From positions 1 to 64,000 of the forward strand of contig NZ_LS999521.1 in NCBI RefSeq assembly GCF_900520355.1: 64,000 nt of DNA. Direction: 5' to 3'. The stretch's first letter is position 1. The number at the start of each line of letters is the position of its first letter. Shown one piece after another: positions 35,632-45,900 of this stretch. Both the position numbers and the translations under genes were made by a program. The DNA comes from Acinetobacter calcoaceticus (GTDB lineage Bacteria; Pseudomonadota; Gammaproteobacteria; Pseudomonadales; Moraxellaceae). Under the pieces are notes generated by a model that was not told where the DNA came from, did not search any database, and saw only the letters and a program-made list of their open reading frames with translations.

Positions 35632-36533
35632 CATCCATTTTCTTGAGGACGATGTTGTAGTAAAAACTTAGAAAACAATTGATAGCTTTGAGGGAGTTGA
35701 GCAAAATTTTGGGTGGCTAATAACAATTTACGATTTGCCCATGCTCCGAGTAATTGAATCGAATGGAAACGATAGTCAGGTTGTAAGCGTTGAGCAGCAC
35801 GGGCTGGCATAATGGCAATTCCGACTCCTTTAGCAACAACTTCTGCAATTGCGCCAAAATTAGGTAAACGTAAACGATACTGTATGTTAAAACCTAATAG
35901 CTTGGCCTGGGTTTCAATGGATTGTTGCAAAGAGTGATGCGGCATAAGGCCAATAAAGCCATAGTTCAAAGCATCTACCAAATTTAGTTCTCGGTATTGT
36001 GCTAAAGCATGTTCGGCAGGGCAGATCAAAACTAAAGGATCACTAGCGAATTCTTGCGTCTGTAAATGTCGAGTGTCAAAAAAGCTTGAAACGAGTCCTA
36101 ATCTGGCCACACCTTTAGTTAATGCTTCTACAATTTCGGAGCTTTCAGCTTCATGTAAATCGATATTAATTTCAGGATGAAGTACCAGATATTGAGGTAA
36201 GAGAGGGGGTAAATATTCACTTTGTGCCGAGGAGTTACACCAAAGCGTCAATGATTCTGGAGCTTTTTGTCTAAAGCGCTGCATTTCTTGTTCTAGTTGA
36301 TCTTTTTGTGCCATAAGCTGACGAGCATATTCGACAAAAGCATGTCCAGCAGATGTTAACTCGAGGCCAGTGGTATGGCGAATAAATAAAGGTGTATCAA
36401 AATATTGTTCGAGTTTTTTAATGCGTTCGCTAGCAGCTTGAAGGGAAATAGCAGAACGGTTAGCACCTTTGGTCAAGCTACCTGTAGAGACAATATGAAG
36501 AACCAGTTGTAAATCGAAAAAATCAAAACGCAT
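35628..36533 (-). CDS. LysR-family transcriptional regulator
   Basis: A 301-residue regulator. The N-terminal winged helix-turn-helix is RFDFFDLQLVLHIVSTGSLT followed by KGANRSAISLQAASERIKKLE. The rest is a periplasmic-binding-like effector domain. It is convergent with the TSUP gene and lies upstream of, and in the same direction as, the NCS2 permease, with a 104-base gap that holds the permease terminator. Its target is not evident; the TSUP gene is the nearest unlinked candidate. The ligand is unknown. Confidence 0.85.
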   Translation of the reverse strand: MRFDFFDLQLVLHIVSTGSLTKGANRSAISLQAASERIKKLEQYFDTPLFIRHTTGLELTSAGHAFVEYARQLMAQKDQLEQEMQRFRQKAPESLTLWCNSSAQSEYLPPLLPQYLVLHPEINIDLHEAESSEIVEALTKGVARLGLVSSFFDTRHLQTQEFASDPLVLICPAEHALAQYRELNLVDALNYGFIGLMPHHSLQQSIETQAKLLGFNIQYRLRLPNFGAIAEVVAKGVGIAIMPARAAQRLQPDYRFHSIQLLGAWANRKLLLATQNFAQLPQSYQLFSKFLLQHRPQENGC

Positions 36534-36609
36534 AATAGGAACGTATTGAAATACAAAAATTCATCATACTAAAAACTGGAATAGAAAGGTGGTGAAAAAT
36601 AATAATAAA

Positions 36610-36631
36610 AAAGGCAGCGGATGCTGCCTTT
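36610..36631 (-). terminator. Terminator of the NCS2 permease gene
   Basis: 9-bp stem AAAGGCAGC / GCTGCCTTT with a 4-base loop. Read on the minus strand it ends in six Ts. Confidence 0.85.
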
Positions 36632-36637
36632 AGGAAC

Positions 36638-37933
36638 TTAAGTTTTATCTTTTAAACTAAATAACCAGTTCAAAATAATGGCTGCAAAAGTTGCTGTACC
36701 AATGCCACCTAAATTGAAATTACCAAACGTCAATTCAAAGTTTCCGGCACCTAAAATAATTGTTACAGAAGCAACAATCAGATTTTTATTGTTGGAAAAA
36801 TCGACTTTATTTTCAATCCAGATTTTCGCACCAGCAATGGTAATTAAACCAAACACGACAATAGACGCGCCTGTGAGAACCGCACTTGGAATGGTGCTAA
36901 TGACTGCACCAAACTTTGGAGATAGACCTAAGAAAATTGCGAAGACACCAGCAATAACAAAAACAATGGTTGAGTACACGCGTGTTACCGCCATGACCCC
37001 AATGTTTTCACCATAAGTCGTCATGCCCGGTGCGCCAACGCTACCAGAGAGCGTGGTTGCCAAACCATCTGCAACAAATGCTTTGCCTAATTGTGGAGTC
37101 AGGTTTTCTCCCGTCATCGCACCTACAGCTTTAATATGCCCTAGATTTTCTGCTACTAAAATAAGAGCAACGGGTGCAATAATTAGCATGGCTTTAGTGT
37201 CAAAAGTAGGGTGTGAAAAACTTGGGATGCCGAACCATGCAGCCGCTGAAATCTGGCTAAAATCGATTGGTTTACCAAAACCTAAACCATTGGTCGTAAT
37301 GGCATAAATCACGTAGGCCAAAATTAGACCGACCAATAAAAGTAGACGTTGTAATAAACCGCGTGTAAATACCGCAATGCTCCCCATACAAAGTACAGTA
37401 ATGAGTGCCATCCACATTTCAAAAGGTTGGCCTGCAACACCTTTAATGGTAACGGGCGCAAGGTTTAAACCAATGATCATTACAATTGCGCCAGTAACGA
37501 CAGGCGGCATGAGTTTTTCAATCCAGCGTGTACCAGTGAGCATCACAATAAAACCGATGAGGGCGTAAAATACACCACACGCTACGATTCCACCTAACGC
37601 CATAGATAGATTTGGATTTGCGCCAGAACCCGTAATATGCCCAGTTGCTGCTGCAACAACCCCAATAAAAGCAAAGCTTGAACCTAAATAACTTGGAACA
37701 CGGCCTCCTGTAATTAAGAAGAACAGGATGGTACAGATTCCAGACATTAAAATGGCAAGATTTGGGTTAAAACCCATGAGTAATGGTGCTAAAACAGTTG
37801 CTCCAAACATGGCAAAAGCATGCTGGATACCTAAAATAGCACTTTGAACTGGTGGGAGATATTCATTGGTAGAGACCGGTCGGTGGTCAATATCACCTTG
37901 GTAAGGCTGCCATTTTGGAAACCAATTGGACAT
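36638..37933 (-). CDS. NCS2 nucleobase permease, RutG-like
   Basis: A 431-residue inner-membrane proton symporter of the NCS2 family with about 14 hydrophobic segments. Long blocks match E. coli RutG rather than UraA: GATVLAPLLMGFNPNLAILM, TRWIEKLMPPVVTGAIVMII, LVAENLGHIKAVGAMTG and TTYGENIGVMAVTRVYST. Uracil or a related pyrimidine is the likely substrate. No rutABCDEF genes lie nearby, so it is not part of the Rut pathway cluster here. The function as a uracil permease is inferred from family. Confidence 0.85.
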   Translation of the reverse strand: MSNWFPKWQPYQGDIDHRPVSTNEYLPPVQSAILGIQHAFAMFGATVLAPLLMGFNPNLAILMSGICTILFFLITGGRVPSYLGSSFAFIGVVAAATGHITGSGANPNLSMALGGIVACGVFYALIGFIVMLTGTRWIEKLMPPVVTGAIVMIIGLNLAPVTIKGVAGQPFEMWMALITVLCMGSIAVFTRGLLQRLLLLVGLILAYVIYAITTNGLGFGKPIDFSQISAAAWFGIPSFSHPTFDTKAMLIIAPVALILVAENLGHIKAVGAMTGENLTPQLGKAFVADGLATTLSGSVGAPGMTTYGENIGVMAVTRVYSTIVFVIAGVFAIFLGLSPKFGAVISTIPSAVLTGASIVVFGLITIAGAKIWIENKVDFSNNKNLIVASVTIILGAGNFELTFGNFNLGGIGTATFAAIILNWLFSLKDKT

Positions 37934-38179
37934 AAAATAAGCTCATTATTCTTTAATTGGTGCAATGATACTCTTTCTTGAGAATGCATTTAATCTCTAG
38001 AGAGAAGTATGTGAGTGAAAAATAATTATTTTTTAACGATTGGTATAATTCTATGAATTCTAAATATAAGGAATTAGTTATTTTTTTCTCATAAAGACTA
38101 ATTTTTTGATTTTAAAAAAATATTCTAAAAAATAGAAAATCGAGGAAAATTTAAGAAAAATAGAGAATTTTGCAAGTAA
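37934..38179. other. AT-rich gap between ppc and the NCS2 permease
   Basis: Low-complexity A/T sequence. It must hold the permease promoter (minus strand). No gene or clear regulatory element is seen, and no pyrimidine-linked leader was recognised. Confidence 0.35.
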
Positions 38180-38207
38180 AAAGCAGCACATCAAGATGCA
38201 CTGCTTT
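38180..38207 (-). terminator. Terminator of ppc
   Basis: Stem of AAAGCAG / CTGCTTT with an inner CATC / GATG stem, separated by a 2-by-2 internal loop, and a T-run on the minus strand. Confidence 0.75.
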
Positions 38208-38230
38208 GTCAAACGATCGGTAAAATCAGC

Positions 38231-40915
38231 TTAGCCTGTATTACGTAAACCAGCAGCAATACCTGCAATACTCACCATAAGCGCATGATCAACAGGTGTG
38301 TTTTCTGCCTGACGCTCAGCAAGATAGTCACGGCGACGTTTCATCAGTTCAGCCTGTAAAAGATGCAAAGGAAGTAAATATGGCTTACGAACCTGCATAG
38401 ACTGATCAAGAACTTCATTATTGCTCAGCAGTTTTGATTCATCTTTTAATGCAAGCAGGGTTTCAACAGCATCTTTTAAACGCTGACGTAATTCATTGCC
38501 CAATATTTTTAAATCTTCATCTTCAGTCAGATGTGACTCGTAATAGAGCGCAATATTGGCGTCAGATTTAGACAATACCATTTCCAGCATATCAATGAGG
38601 GTCTGGAAATAAGGCCATTGCTGTAGCATTTCATCGAGTGTTGCTTTTTGCTGATCTGCAATCACTTCGTTAATAGCGGCCCCTGTACCTAGCCATGCAG
38701 GTAGCATTAAACGGATTTGGGTCCATGCAAACACCCAAGGAATCGCACGTAAAGATTCAATACCACCACTGACTTTACGTTTTGCTGGGCGTGAGCCTAA
38801 TGGCAGCATTTGTAATTCAAGCTCAGGTGTGACGGTACGTAAATATTTAACGAAGTGTGGATTTTCACGCACTGTTTGACGATATACCTTCACGGAGTGA
38901 TCTGTCATACGGTTCATGATTTCACGCCACTCAGCTTTAGGTTCTGGCGGTGGAAGTAAGGTCGCTTCGAGCGTGGCAGCGGTATAGATTTCAAGGTTTT
39001 GCATGGCAATTCCTTCTAAACCGAATTTGAAGCGAATCATTTCACCTTGTTCTGTGACTCGGATTGCACCTGAAATAGAGCCAGGTGGCTGTGAAAATAG
39101 TGCTTGTTGAGTTGGAGCACCACCACGACTAATTGAACCACCGCGACCGTGGAACAGAGTCAACTGTACGCCGTGTGTTTGAGCAATTGCAGTCAGCTCT
39201 TCTTGAGCACGATATTGTGCCCAGTTGGCAGACATAAATCCGGCATCTTTTGCAGAGTCGGAGTACCCGATCATGACTTCATGTTTACCCTGAATGTGCT
39301 GTTTATACCAATGCATATTGAACAGCGTATTCATGGTAGTTGCAGCGCCATCTAAATCCTTTAAAGTTTCAAATAGAGGAACTACTCGTAAAGGATGCTG
39401 AATGCCTGCTTCTTTTTGCAATAACAATACAGCTAAAACATCGCTTGGATATTCAGCCATAGAAATAATATAAGCTCCTAAAGATTCAGGCGGTTGGTCT
39501 GCCAAAGTACGCATGGTTGCAAATACTTCTTGAACATCTGGGTGTCCAATCAAACTGCCTTCAGGTTCATTAATATATTTCGGTAAAAGTGGTCGTTTGC
39601 TTTGTAGTTCCTGTATCAGGAAGTTTTGGCGCGCTTGTTCGGTCCACGATTCAAAATTACCTAAACCTAAATATTCAGTAATTGCTGAAATGGCTTGGCG
39701 ATGACGACCTGATTCTTGGCGAATGTCGAGTTTAAGTAGTTCAATACCAAAACAGTTCACACGGTAGATAAAGTCGAGTAGTTGACCGTTAGCAATTTCA
39801 GGCAGGTTACTGTCGATTAAAGAGCGATAGCACAGCAATAATGGTTGTAAGAGCTCATCTTTACTTTTAATCACATTCGTATCGTCTGCTTCAAGTCCTT
39901 GCAAACGTTGAGCTAACCAGTGACGAGTCGCTTTTAAGCGTTCTCGTGTTGCACGTAAATACTCACGATACGGTTCTGCATGTTGGTTACCAATGGCCTG
40001 AATCATTTCTTCAGAACAGGTCTGGATTGAAAGTTCCCAACGCAAGTTTTCGATATCTCTTAAATAGAGATCGGCAGCTTGCCAGCGCGATAACCACAGA
40101 ACTTCTTGTGTAATTTGATGGGTAACATTTGGGTTGCCATCGCGGTCTCCCCCCATCCAAGATGCAAAACGCACTGGTGCAATGTTAAGGGGTAAGTTTT
40201 GTTGGCAATTTTGTTGGACCAACTCATTTAACTCTCGAATAAATTTAGGTACTGCATTCCAGAGCGTTTGCTCAATCGTCGCAAAGCCCCATTTTGCTTC
40301 ATCGACAGGAGTCGGGCGGTGCTGCCTGATTTCATCGGTTTGCCATGCCGAACTAATTTGTTGCTTTAAGTTGGCAAGTGCACTTTGACGCTCACGGGGA
40401 GTAAGTTTTTGCTGATCAAGCTGAGACAAACACGCATTGATATCATCATATTTTTGAATCAGTGTACGACGGCTGACTTCAGTTGGGTGCGCTGTAAGGA
40501 CTAGCTCAATATTGAGATCACAAGTTTGCTGGAATAGTTTTTCTGTTGAAATACTTTTGTCTTTGAATTTTTCAAATAGATGAACAAGCGGATTCGGAGA
40601 GTTGGCATCCGAATCAAATTCTGCCTGTCTGCGGCTACGAACCACATGATATTGCTCGGCAATATTGGCAAAATTTAGGAAATGAGAAAAAGCGCGGGTA
40701 AGAGGAAGTAGCTCTTCATCGGGTAGTTCCAAAAATAATTGTTCTAGTTGTTTTTCGGCTTCAGCTTGACCATCACGTGCACCTTTGGCGAGAGCACGGA
40801 TTTGCTCGATCTGATTAAACAGTTCTTGTCCTGCATGTTGTTTTAGGGTTTCACCTAACAAATTGCCAAGTAAACGGACATCCTCACGCAGTGGCGCATC
40901 GATTTGCTGAACCAT
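38231..40915 (-). CDS. ppc: Phosphoenolpyruvate carboxylase
   Basis: Makes oxaloacetate from PEP and bicarbonate to replenish the TCA cycle. The 894 residues contain the catalytic-histidine motif TAHPTEVSRR, GGDRDGNPNVT, GYSDSAKDAGFMSAN, FHGRGGSISRGGAPTQQAL and the end motif RNTG (QNTG in most relatives). The start MVQQIDAPL at 40915 is chosen because AGGAG lies about 9 bases upstream. The 34-residue extension to 41017 has no conserved sequence. It is monocistronic with its own terminator. Confidence 0.96.
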   Translation of the reverse strand: MVQQIDAPLREDVRLLGNLLGETLKQHAGQELFNQIEQIRALAKGARDGQAEAEKQLEQLFLELPDEELLPLTRAFSHFLNFANIAEQYHVVRSRRQAEFDSDANSPNPLVHLFEKFKDKSISTEKLFQQTCDLNIELVLTAHPTEVSRRTLIQKYDDINACLSQLDQQKLTPRERQSALANLKQQISSAWQTDEIRQHRPTPVDEAKWGFATIEQTLWNAVPKFIRELNELVQQNCQQNLPLNIAPVRFASWMGGDRDGNPNVTHQITQEVLWLSRWQAADLYLRDIENLRWELSIQTCSEEMIQAIGNQHAEPYREYLRATRERLKATRHWLAQRLQGLEADDTNVIKSKDELLQPLLLCYRSLIDSNLPEIANGQLLDFIYRVNCFGIELLKLDIRQESGRHRQAISAITEYLGLGNFESWTEQARQNFLIQELQSKRPLLPKYINEPEGSLIGHPDVQEVFATMRTLADQPPESLGAYIISMAEYPSDVLAVLLLQKEAGIQHPLRVVPLFETLKDLDGAATTMNTLFNMHWYKQHIQGKHEVMIGYSDSAKDAGFMSANWAQYRAQEELTAIAQTHGVQLTLFHGRGGSISRGGAPTQQALFSQPPGSISGAIRVTEQGEMIRFKFGLEGIAMQNLEIYTAATLEATLLPPPEPKAEWREIMNRMTDHSVKVYRQTVRENPHFVKYLRTVTPELELQMLPLGSRPAKRKVSGGIESLRAIPWVFAWTQIRLMLPAWLGTGAAINEVIADQQKATLDEMLQQWPYFQTLIDMLEMVLSKSDANIALYYESHLTEDEDLKILGNELRQRLKDAVETLLALKDESKLLSNNEVLDQSMQVRKPYLLPLHLLQAELMKRRRDYLAERQAENTPVDHALMVSIAGIAAGLRNTG

Positions 40916-41085
40916 GCTATTTTCTCCTGTTCTTATTCTTATCGAATATAGCGCGATTAACAAACATTCCAAGCTTTGAGCGTAAGAAAATGTGAATTTT
41001 TGCTTAAAAAATAACATTTAATTCGCTTATGGCATCTTAAAAGTAGACATGCACTCAGGGCAACTTTTAGCAATCGGACTTTGGT

Positions 41086-41709
41086 TTAATTCCGATATTT
41101 GAGTAAGAATAAATTAATTGCATCTTGAATAATCTGGTCTAGCTCTTGTGCATTAGGTACAGCAATAATTCTCAGTAGAACCTTATGGTGACGTACACCA
41201 AGCAATAAAGTTAAAAGAAGCTCTGTTTGATAGATCGGGTCATCGGCTTGAATAAAATCTAATTCAGCTGCTTTTTGGAGGAATGCGGCTAACTGATTTT
41301 GAAGTCGGGTATGAGATGCAGTAAAAAATTGTTCAGCTAAAGGGCTTTGTTCTGCTGCAAGTTCAAATAAAACGTGCTCAAGCTTAAGCGCTTCAGGTGA
41401 GTAAATAATTTGCAAGGCGCGTGAACATACAATAAAGAGCGCTTGATAAAAGTCTGCCGATGCATCTAATTCAAATTGTTTAGTACACAGTGTCTCTTCA
41501 CAGGTTTCTGTAATCGCACAGATAAACAGGTTGGCCTTATCTTGAAAGTGATTATAAACCGTGAGTTTAGTGACACCTGCTTCCTGTGCAATCTGGTTCA
41601 TGCTGGTACCGTGATAACCAGATTTTAAAAAAATGGCTTTAGCAGCTTGTAGGATCCGAGCACGTTTTTCCAGATCTTTGGGACGACCACTTTGATTAAC
41701 TGTTTGCAC
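41086..41709 (-). CDS. TetR-family regulator, divergent to RND efflux genes
   Basis: A 207-residue repressor-type protein. The N-terminal helix-turn-helix is RARILQAAKAIFLKSGYHGT followed by SMNQIAQEAGVTKLTVYNHF. The C-terminal ligand domain is AefR/TetR_C-like. The GTG at 41709 is preferred, since GAGG lies 6 bases upstream; the longer ORF uses a TTG with no ribosome site. It is divergent from the RND operon, with a 32-bp near-palindrome in between, so it probably represses that operon and itself. The inducer is unknown. Confidence 0.88.
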   Translation of the reverse strand: MQTVNQSGRPKDLEKRARILQAAKAIFLKSGYHGTSMNQIAQEAGVTKLTVYNHFQDKANLFICAITETCEETLCTKQFELDASADFYQALFIVCSRALQIIYSPEALKLEHVLFELAAEQSPLAEQFFTASHTRLQNQLAAFLQKAAELDFIQADDPIYQTELLLTLLLGVRHHKVLLRIIAVPNAQELDQIIQDAINLFLLKYRN

Positions 41710-41757
41710 AAAATCCTCTGACAAAAATTTAAAAAATAGCAATTTATAAGTTTTTCT

Positions 41758-41789
41758 TTAATTAATGTACCCATGAGTATATTAATTAA
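41758..41789. promoter_or_regulatory. Probable TetR operator palindrome
   Basis: A 32-base inverted repeat with 14 of 16 pairs matching. The arms are TTAATTAAT and ATTAATTAA, and the centre is GTACCCATGAGTAT. It lies 49 bases from the tetR start and 68 bases from the efflux adaptor start. Position and symmetry fit a shared operator; binding is inferred. Confidence 0.65.
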
Positions 41790-41857
41790 AAAATAAACAA
41801 TTTATGATGCAAGCATATTGTGCCTTAAAAAATCAGTTTGAATAAGAGCGATAAGAT

Positions 41858-42964
41858 ATGAATCTGTTAAAACCTCTCATCATGAGTATGGTGATTGTTT
41901 GTACGGTCACATTAATGGGGTGTAGTAAAGAAGCCCCAAAAACAGAAGAAATACCCTATGTGATGGTGGCTCAACCTTTGACTACCCTCAATGAACAAAA
42001 AAGCTATGCGGGCGATGTACAAGCTAGACAACAAACAGCTTTGGCATTTCGTGTAGGAGGACAGGTTACGGCACGTTATGTTGACGTCGGTGATCGAGTT
42101 AAAATTGGGCAGGTTTTAGCAAAGCTTGATGTGGCTGATGCTCAGCTACAATTAAATGCAGCTAAGGCACAACTAGACAATGCACAGGCTTCAGCAAAAA
42201 CAGCATCAGATGAGTTAAAACGTTTTCAGCAATTATTACCAATAAATGCGGTTAGCCGTTCGCAATTTGACACGGTAAAAAATCAATATGACGCGGCGCA
42301 AGCGGCTCTACAGCAAGCTCGTTCTAACTATGAAGTTTCTGCTAACCAGACAGGTTATAACCAACTTATCTCGAATAAAAACGGGGTGATTACTGCGCGA
42401 AATATTGAAATTGGACAAGTAGTTGCTGCGGGCCAAGCAGCTTATCAACTGGCAATTGATGGAGAGCGTGAAGTTGTCATTGGTGTACCAGAACAAGCGG
42501 TTGCCGAGATCAAAGTGGGTCAGGTAGCTTGGGTGACTTTATGGTCTAAACCGAATGACCGATTTGCTGGATATGTGCGCGAAGTTTCCCCAGCAGCTGA
42601 TCAGTCTCGTACATTTACGGTCAAGGTTGCACTGAAGGAAGGTCAATCTGTTATTCAGCTTGGACAAAGTGCACGCGTATTTTTTAGCTCTACTCAAACC
42701 AATGTGATGAGTGTACCACTGTCGAGTGTTTCAGCAACAAATAATCAGCCTTATGTATGGGTTGTTAATGCAAATCAGACTTTGCGTAAAGTACCTGTAA
42801 TGATTGGTGCATATGGCAAAGACAGTGTGCCAGTATTATCTGGGTTGGCCCCAAACGATTGGGTTGTGATTGGCGGCGTACATTTGCTACGTGATAAACA
42901 GAAGATTCATCCGATTGATCGTGAAAACCGTGGGGTGAAAATTCAGGGAGCAACCCAGCCATGA
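41858..42964 (+). CDS. RND efflux periplasmic adaptor (lipoprotein)
   Basis: Membrane-fusion protein that links an RND pump to an outer-membrane channel. The 368 residues begin with a lipoprotein signal and lipobox LMGC at about residue 22, so the mature protein is anchored in the inner membrane. The lipoyl-like halves (GGQVTARYVDVGDRVKIGQV and GVITARNIEIGQVVAAGQAA) flank a helical hairpin rich in A and Q. A beta-barrel and a membrane-proximal domain follow. Its TGA overlaps the ATG of the next gene by 4 bases. Confidence 0.92.
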   Translation: MNLLKPLIMSMVIVCTVTLMGCSKEAPKTEEIPYVMVAQPLTTLNEQKSYAGDVQARQQTALAFRVGGQVTARYVDVGDRVKIGQVLAKLDVADAQLQLNAAKAQLDNAQASAKTASDELKRFQQLLPINAVSRSQFDTVKNQYDAAQAALQQARSNYEVSANQTGYNQLISNKNGVITARNIEIGQVVAAGQAAYQLAIDGEREVVIGVPEQAVAEIKVGQVAWVTLWSKPNDRFAGYVREVSPAADQSRTFTVKVALKEGQSVIQLGQSARVFFSSTQTNVMSVPLSSVSATNNQPYVWVVNANQTLRKVPVMIGAYGKDSVPVLSGLAPNDWVVIGGVHLLRDKQKIHPIDRENRGVKIQGATQP

Positions 42965-45900
42965 AATTCAACCTTTCGGAATGGGCATTAAATAATAAAG
43001 GCATCGTCCTTTATTTTATGCTGTTGCTTGGCATTATCGGTGCGATCTCTTATTCAAAATTATCACAAAGTGAAGATCCACCATTTACCTTTAAGGTCAT
43101 GGTGGTACAGACCTACTGGCCTGGGGCGACTGCCAAAGAAGTTTCTACTTTAGTTACGGACCGTATCGAAAAGGAACTCATGACAACAGGGCAGTATGAC
43201 AAGATTATGGCTTACTCCCGTCCAGGCGAGTCATTAGTTACTTTTGTGGCTAAAGATTCACTTACTTCTGACAAGATTCCAGATGTTTGGTACAACGTTC
43301 GTAAGAAGGTGAATGACATACGCCATGAACTACCAAATGGTGTACAAGGTCCATTTTTCAATGACGAATTTGGAGACACTTACGGCAATATTTATGTACT
43401 GACAGGCAAAGACTTTGACTATGCACTTCTAAAAGAATATGCAGATCGTTTGCAATTACAGCTTCAACGCGTCAAGGATGTCAGTAAGGTCGAATTAATT
43501 GGTCTGCAAGATCAAAAAATCTGGATTGAGATTTCTAACACCAAAGCAGTACAGCTCGGTATTCCAGTTACAGCGATTCAAGAGGCCTTACAAAAGCAAA
43601 ATAGTATGGCAAGTGCTGGCTTTTTTGAAACAGGCACAGACCGTATTCAGATTCGGGTAAGTGGTCATTTACAAAACGTTGATGAAATTAAGAAAATGCC
43701 TTTGCTGGTAGGTGATAAAACCATCCAGCTTGGTGATGTCGCTGATGTCTACCGTGGTTTTAGTCAACCTGCTCAGCCACGTATGCGTTTCATGGGCGAG
43801 AATGGCATTGGTATTGCTTTATCGATGCGTAAGGGTGGTGACATTATTGCCTTGGGTAAAAATCTCGACACAGAATTTGCCCAACTGCAAAAAACTTTGC
43901 CTTTAGGCATGAAGCTGCAAAAAGTTTCTGACCAACCTGTAGCAGTACAACGCAGTATTCAGGAGTTTATAAAGGTACTCGCTGAAGCAGTTATTATTGT
44001 CTTGTTAGTGAGTTTTTTCTCTTTAGGTTTTCGCACGGGATTAGTTGTCGCTTTTTCTATTCCTTTAGTTTTAGCAATGACTTTTGCAGGTATGAGTCTA
44101 TTCGATGTCGGCCTGCATAAGATTTCACTCGGTGCTTTGATCTTGGCTTTAGGTTTGTTAGTCGATGACGCCATTATTGCCGTCGAGATGATGGCAATTA
44201 AGATGGAGCAGGGTTATAGCCGGATTAAAGCCGCCGGATTTGCGTGGAAAACGACAGCTTTTCCGATGCTAACCGGAACACTGATTACTGCGGCTGGTTT
44301 CTTACCCATCGCTACGGCTCAGTCTGGTACAGGTGAATACACTCGTTCTATCTTTCAGGTAGTCACGATTGCTTTGCTTGTATCTTGGGTCGCGGCAGTT
44401 TTATTCGTACCTTATTTAGGTGAAAAGCTATTACCCGATTTTACCAAAACAGGTCATCAGGCACCTTGGTATGTCCGTTTATGGGCGAGATTAACTAAAA
44501 AGCCGCAACCGCAAACTGTAGCCATTTCACAGGACCATCACTACGATCCTTATCAATCTAGCTTCTATTTACGTTTTAGGAAGATGGTTGAGTTTTGTGT
44601 GACCTATCGTAAAACCGTAATTGCGACAACGGTAGGTATTTTTGTGCTATCTGTGCTGATGTTTAAGATAGTTCCTCAGCAGTTTTTCCCACCTTCGAAC
44701 CGTGCCGAGATTTTAGTCGATTTAAAACTTGAAGAAGGCGCTTCTTTAACAGCGACAGAACAAGCTGTGAAAAAGGTTGAAAAATTCCTGTCTAAACAAA
44801 AAGGTATTGATAACTATGTGGCCTATGTCGGTACAGGTTCACCACGTTTTTATTTACCTTTAGATCAGCAACTGCCACAAGCCAGCTTTGCGCAGTTTGT
44901 TGTACTCGCATCATCACTTGATGATCGTGATGAAATTCGTCGCTCGTTAGAAACACAAATTAAGCAACTACTTCCGCAAGTTCGTACTCGCGTGTCATTA
45001 CTGGAAAATGGCCCACCTGTTGGTTATCCGTTGCAATATCGTGTGTCGGGTGAAGATCAAAATCTGGTACGTCAAGAGGCACAGAAAGTCGCTAAACTGA
45101 TGAGCGAAAACCCGAATACGACCAATGTACATTTAGATTGGGGTGAGCCGAGTAAGATTATTTCAATTCAAATTGACCAAGACCGTGCTCGACAAATGGG
45201 TGTATCTAGTCTGGATTTAGCGAACTTCATTAATGCATCAATTACAGGTAGTGCGATTGAGCAATATCGTGAAAAGCGTGAGCTTATTGAAATCCGTTTA
45301 CGTGGCGATCAGTCTGAACGTGTTGAAGTGGCTTCACTGGCAAGCTTAGCCGTACCAACGACCAATGGAACGACTGTGCCTTTAGCTCAAATCGCTAAAA
45401 TTGAATATAAGTTTGAAGATGGTTTAATTTGGCATCGTAACCGCTTACCAACCATTACTGTTCGCGCAGATATTCGAACTCAATTACAGCCAGCTACAGT
45501 GGTAGGCGAATTAGCCGAATCAATGGATAAGTTACGTGCTGAATTACCAAGTGGCTATCTTGTTGAAGTCGGTGGAACCGTAGAAGAGTCTGCACGTGGG
45601 CAAAATTCCGTTAATGCGGGTATGCCACTTTTCTTGGCTGTGGTCATGACATTACTGATGATTCAGCTCAAAAGCTTATCTCGCGCGACCATTGTGTTAT
45701 TAACAGCTCCGCTGGGTTTGATTGGTGTGGTTTTATTCTTACTTCTATTTAACAAACCGTTCGGCTTTGTGGCTATGTTGGGCACAATTGCGCTCTCTGG
45801 CATGATCATGCGTAACTCGCTTATTTTGATTGATCAAATTGAACAAGACAGGCAGGCAGGTCATCCAACATGGGAAGCGATTATTGAGGCTACCGTACGT

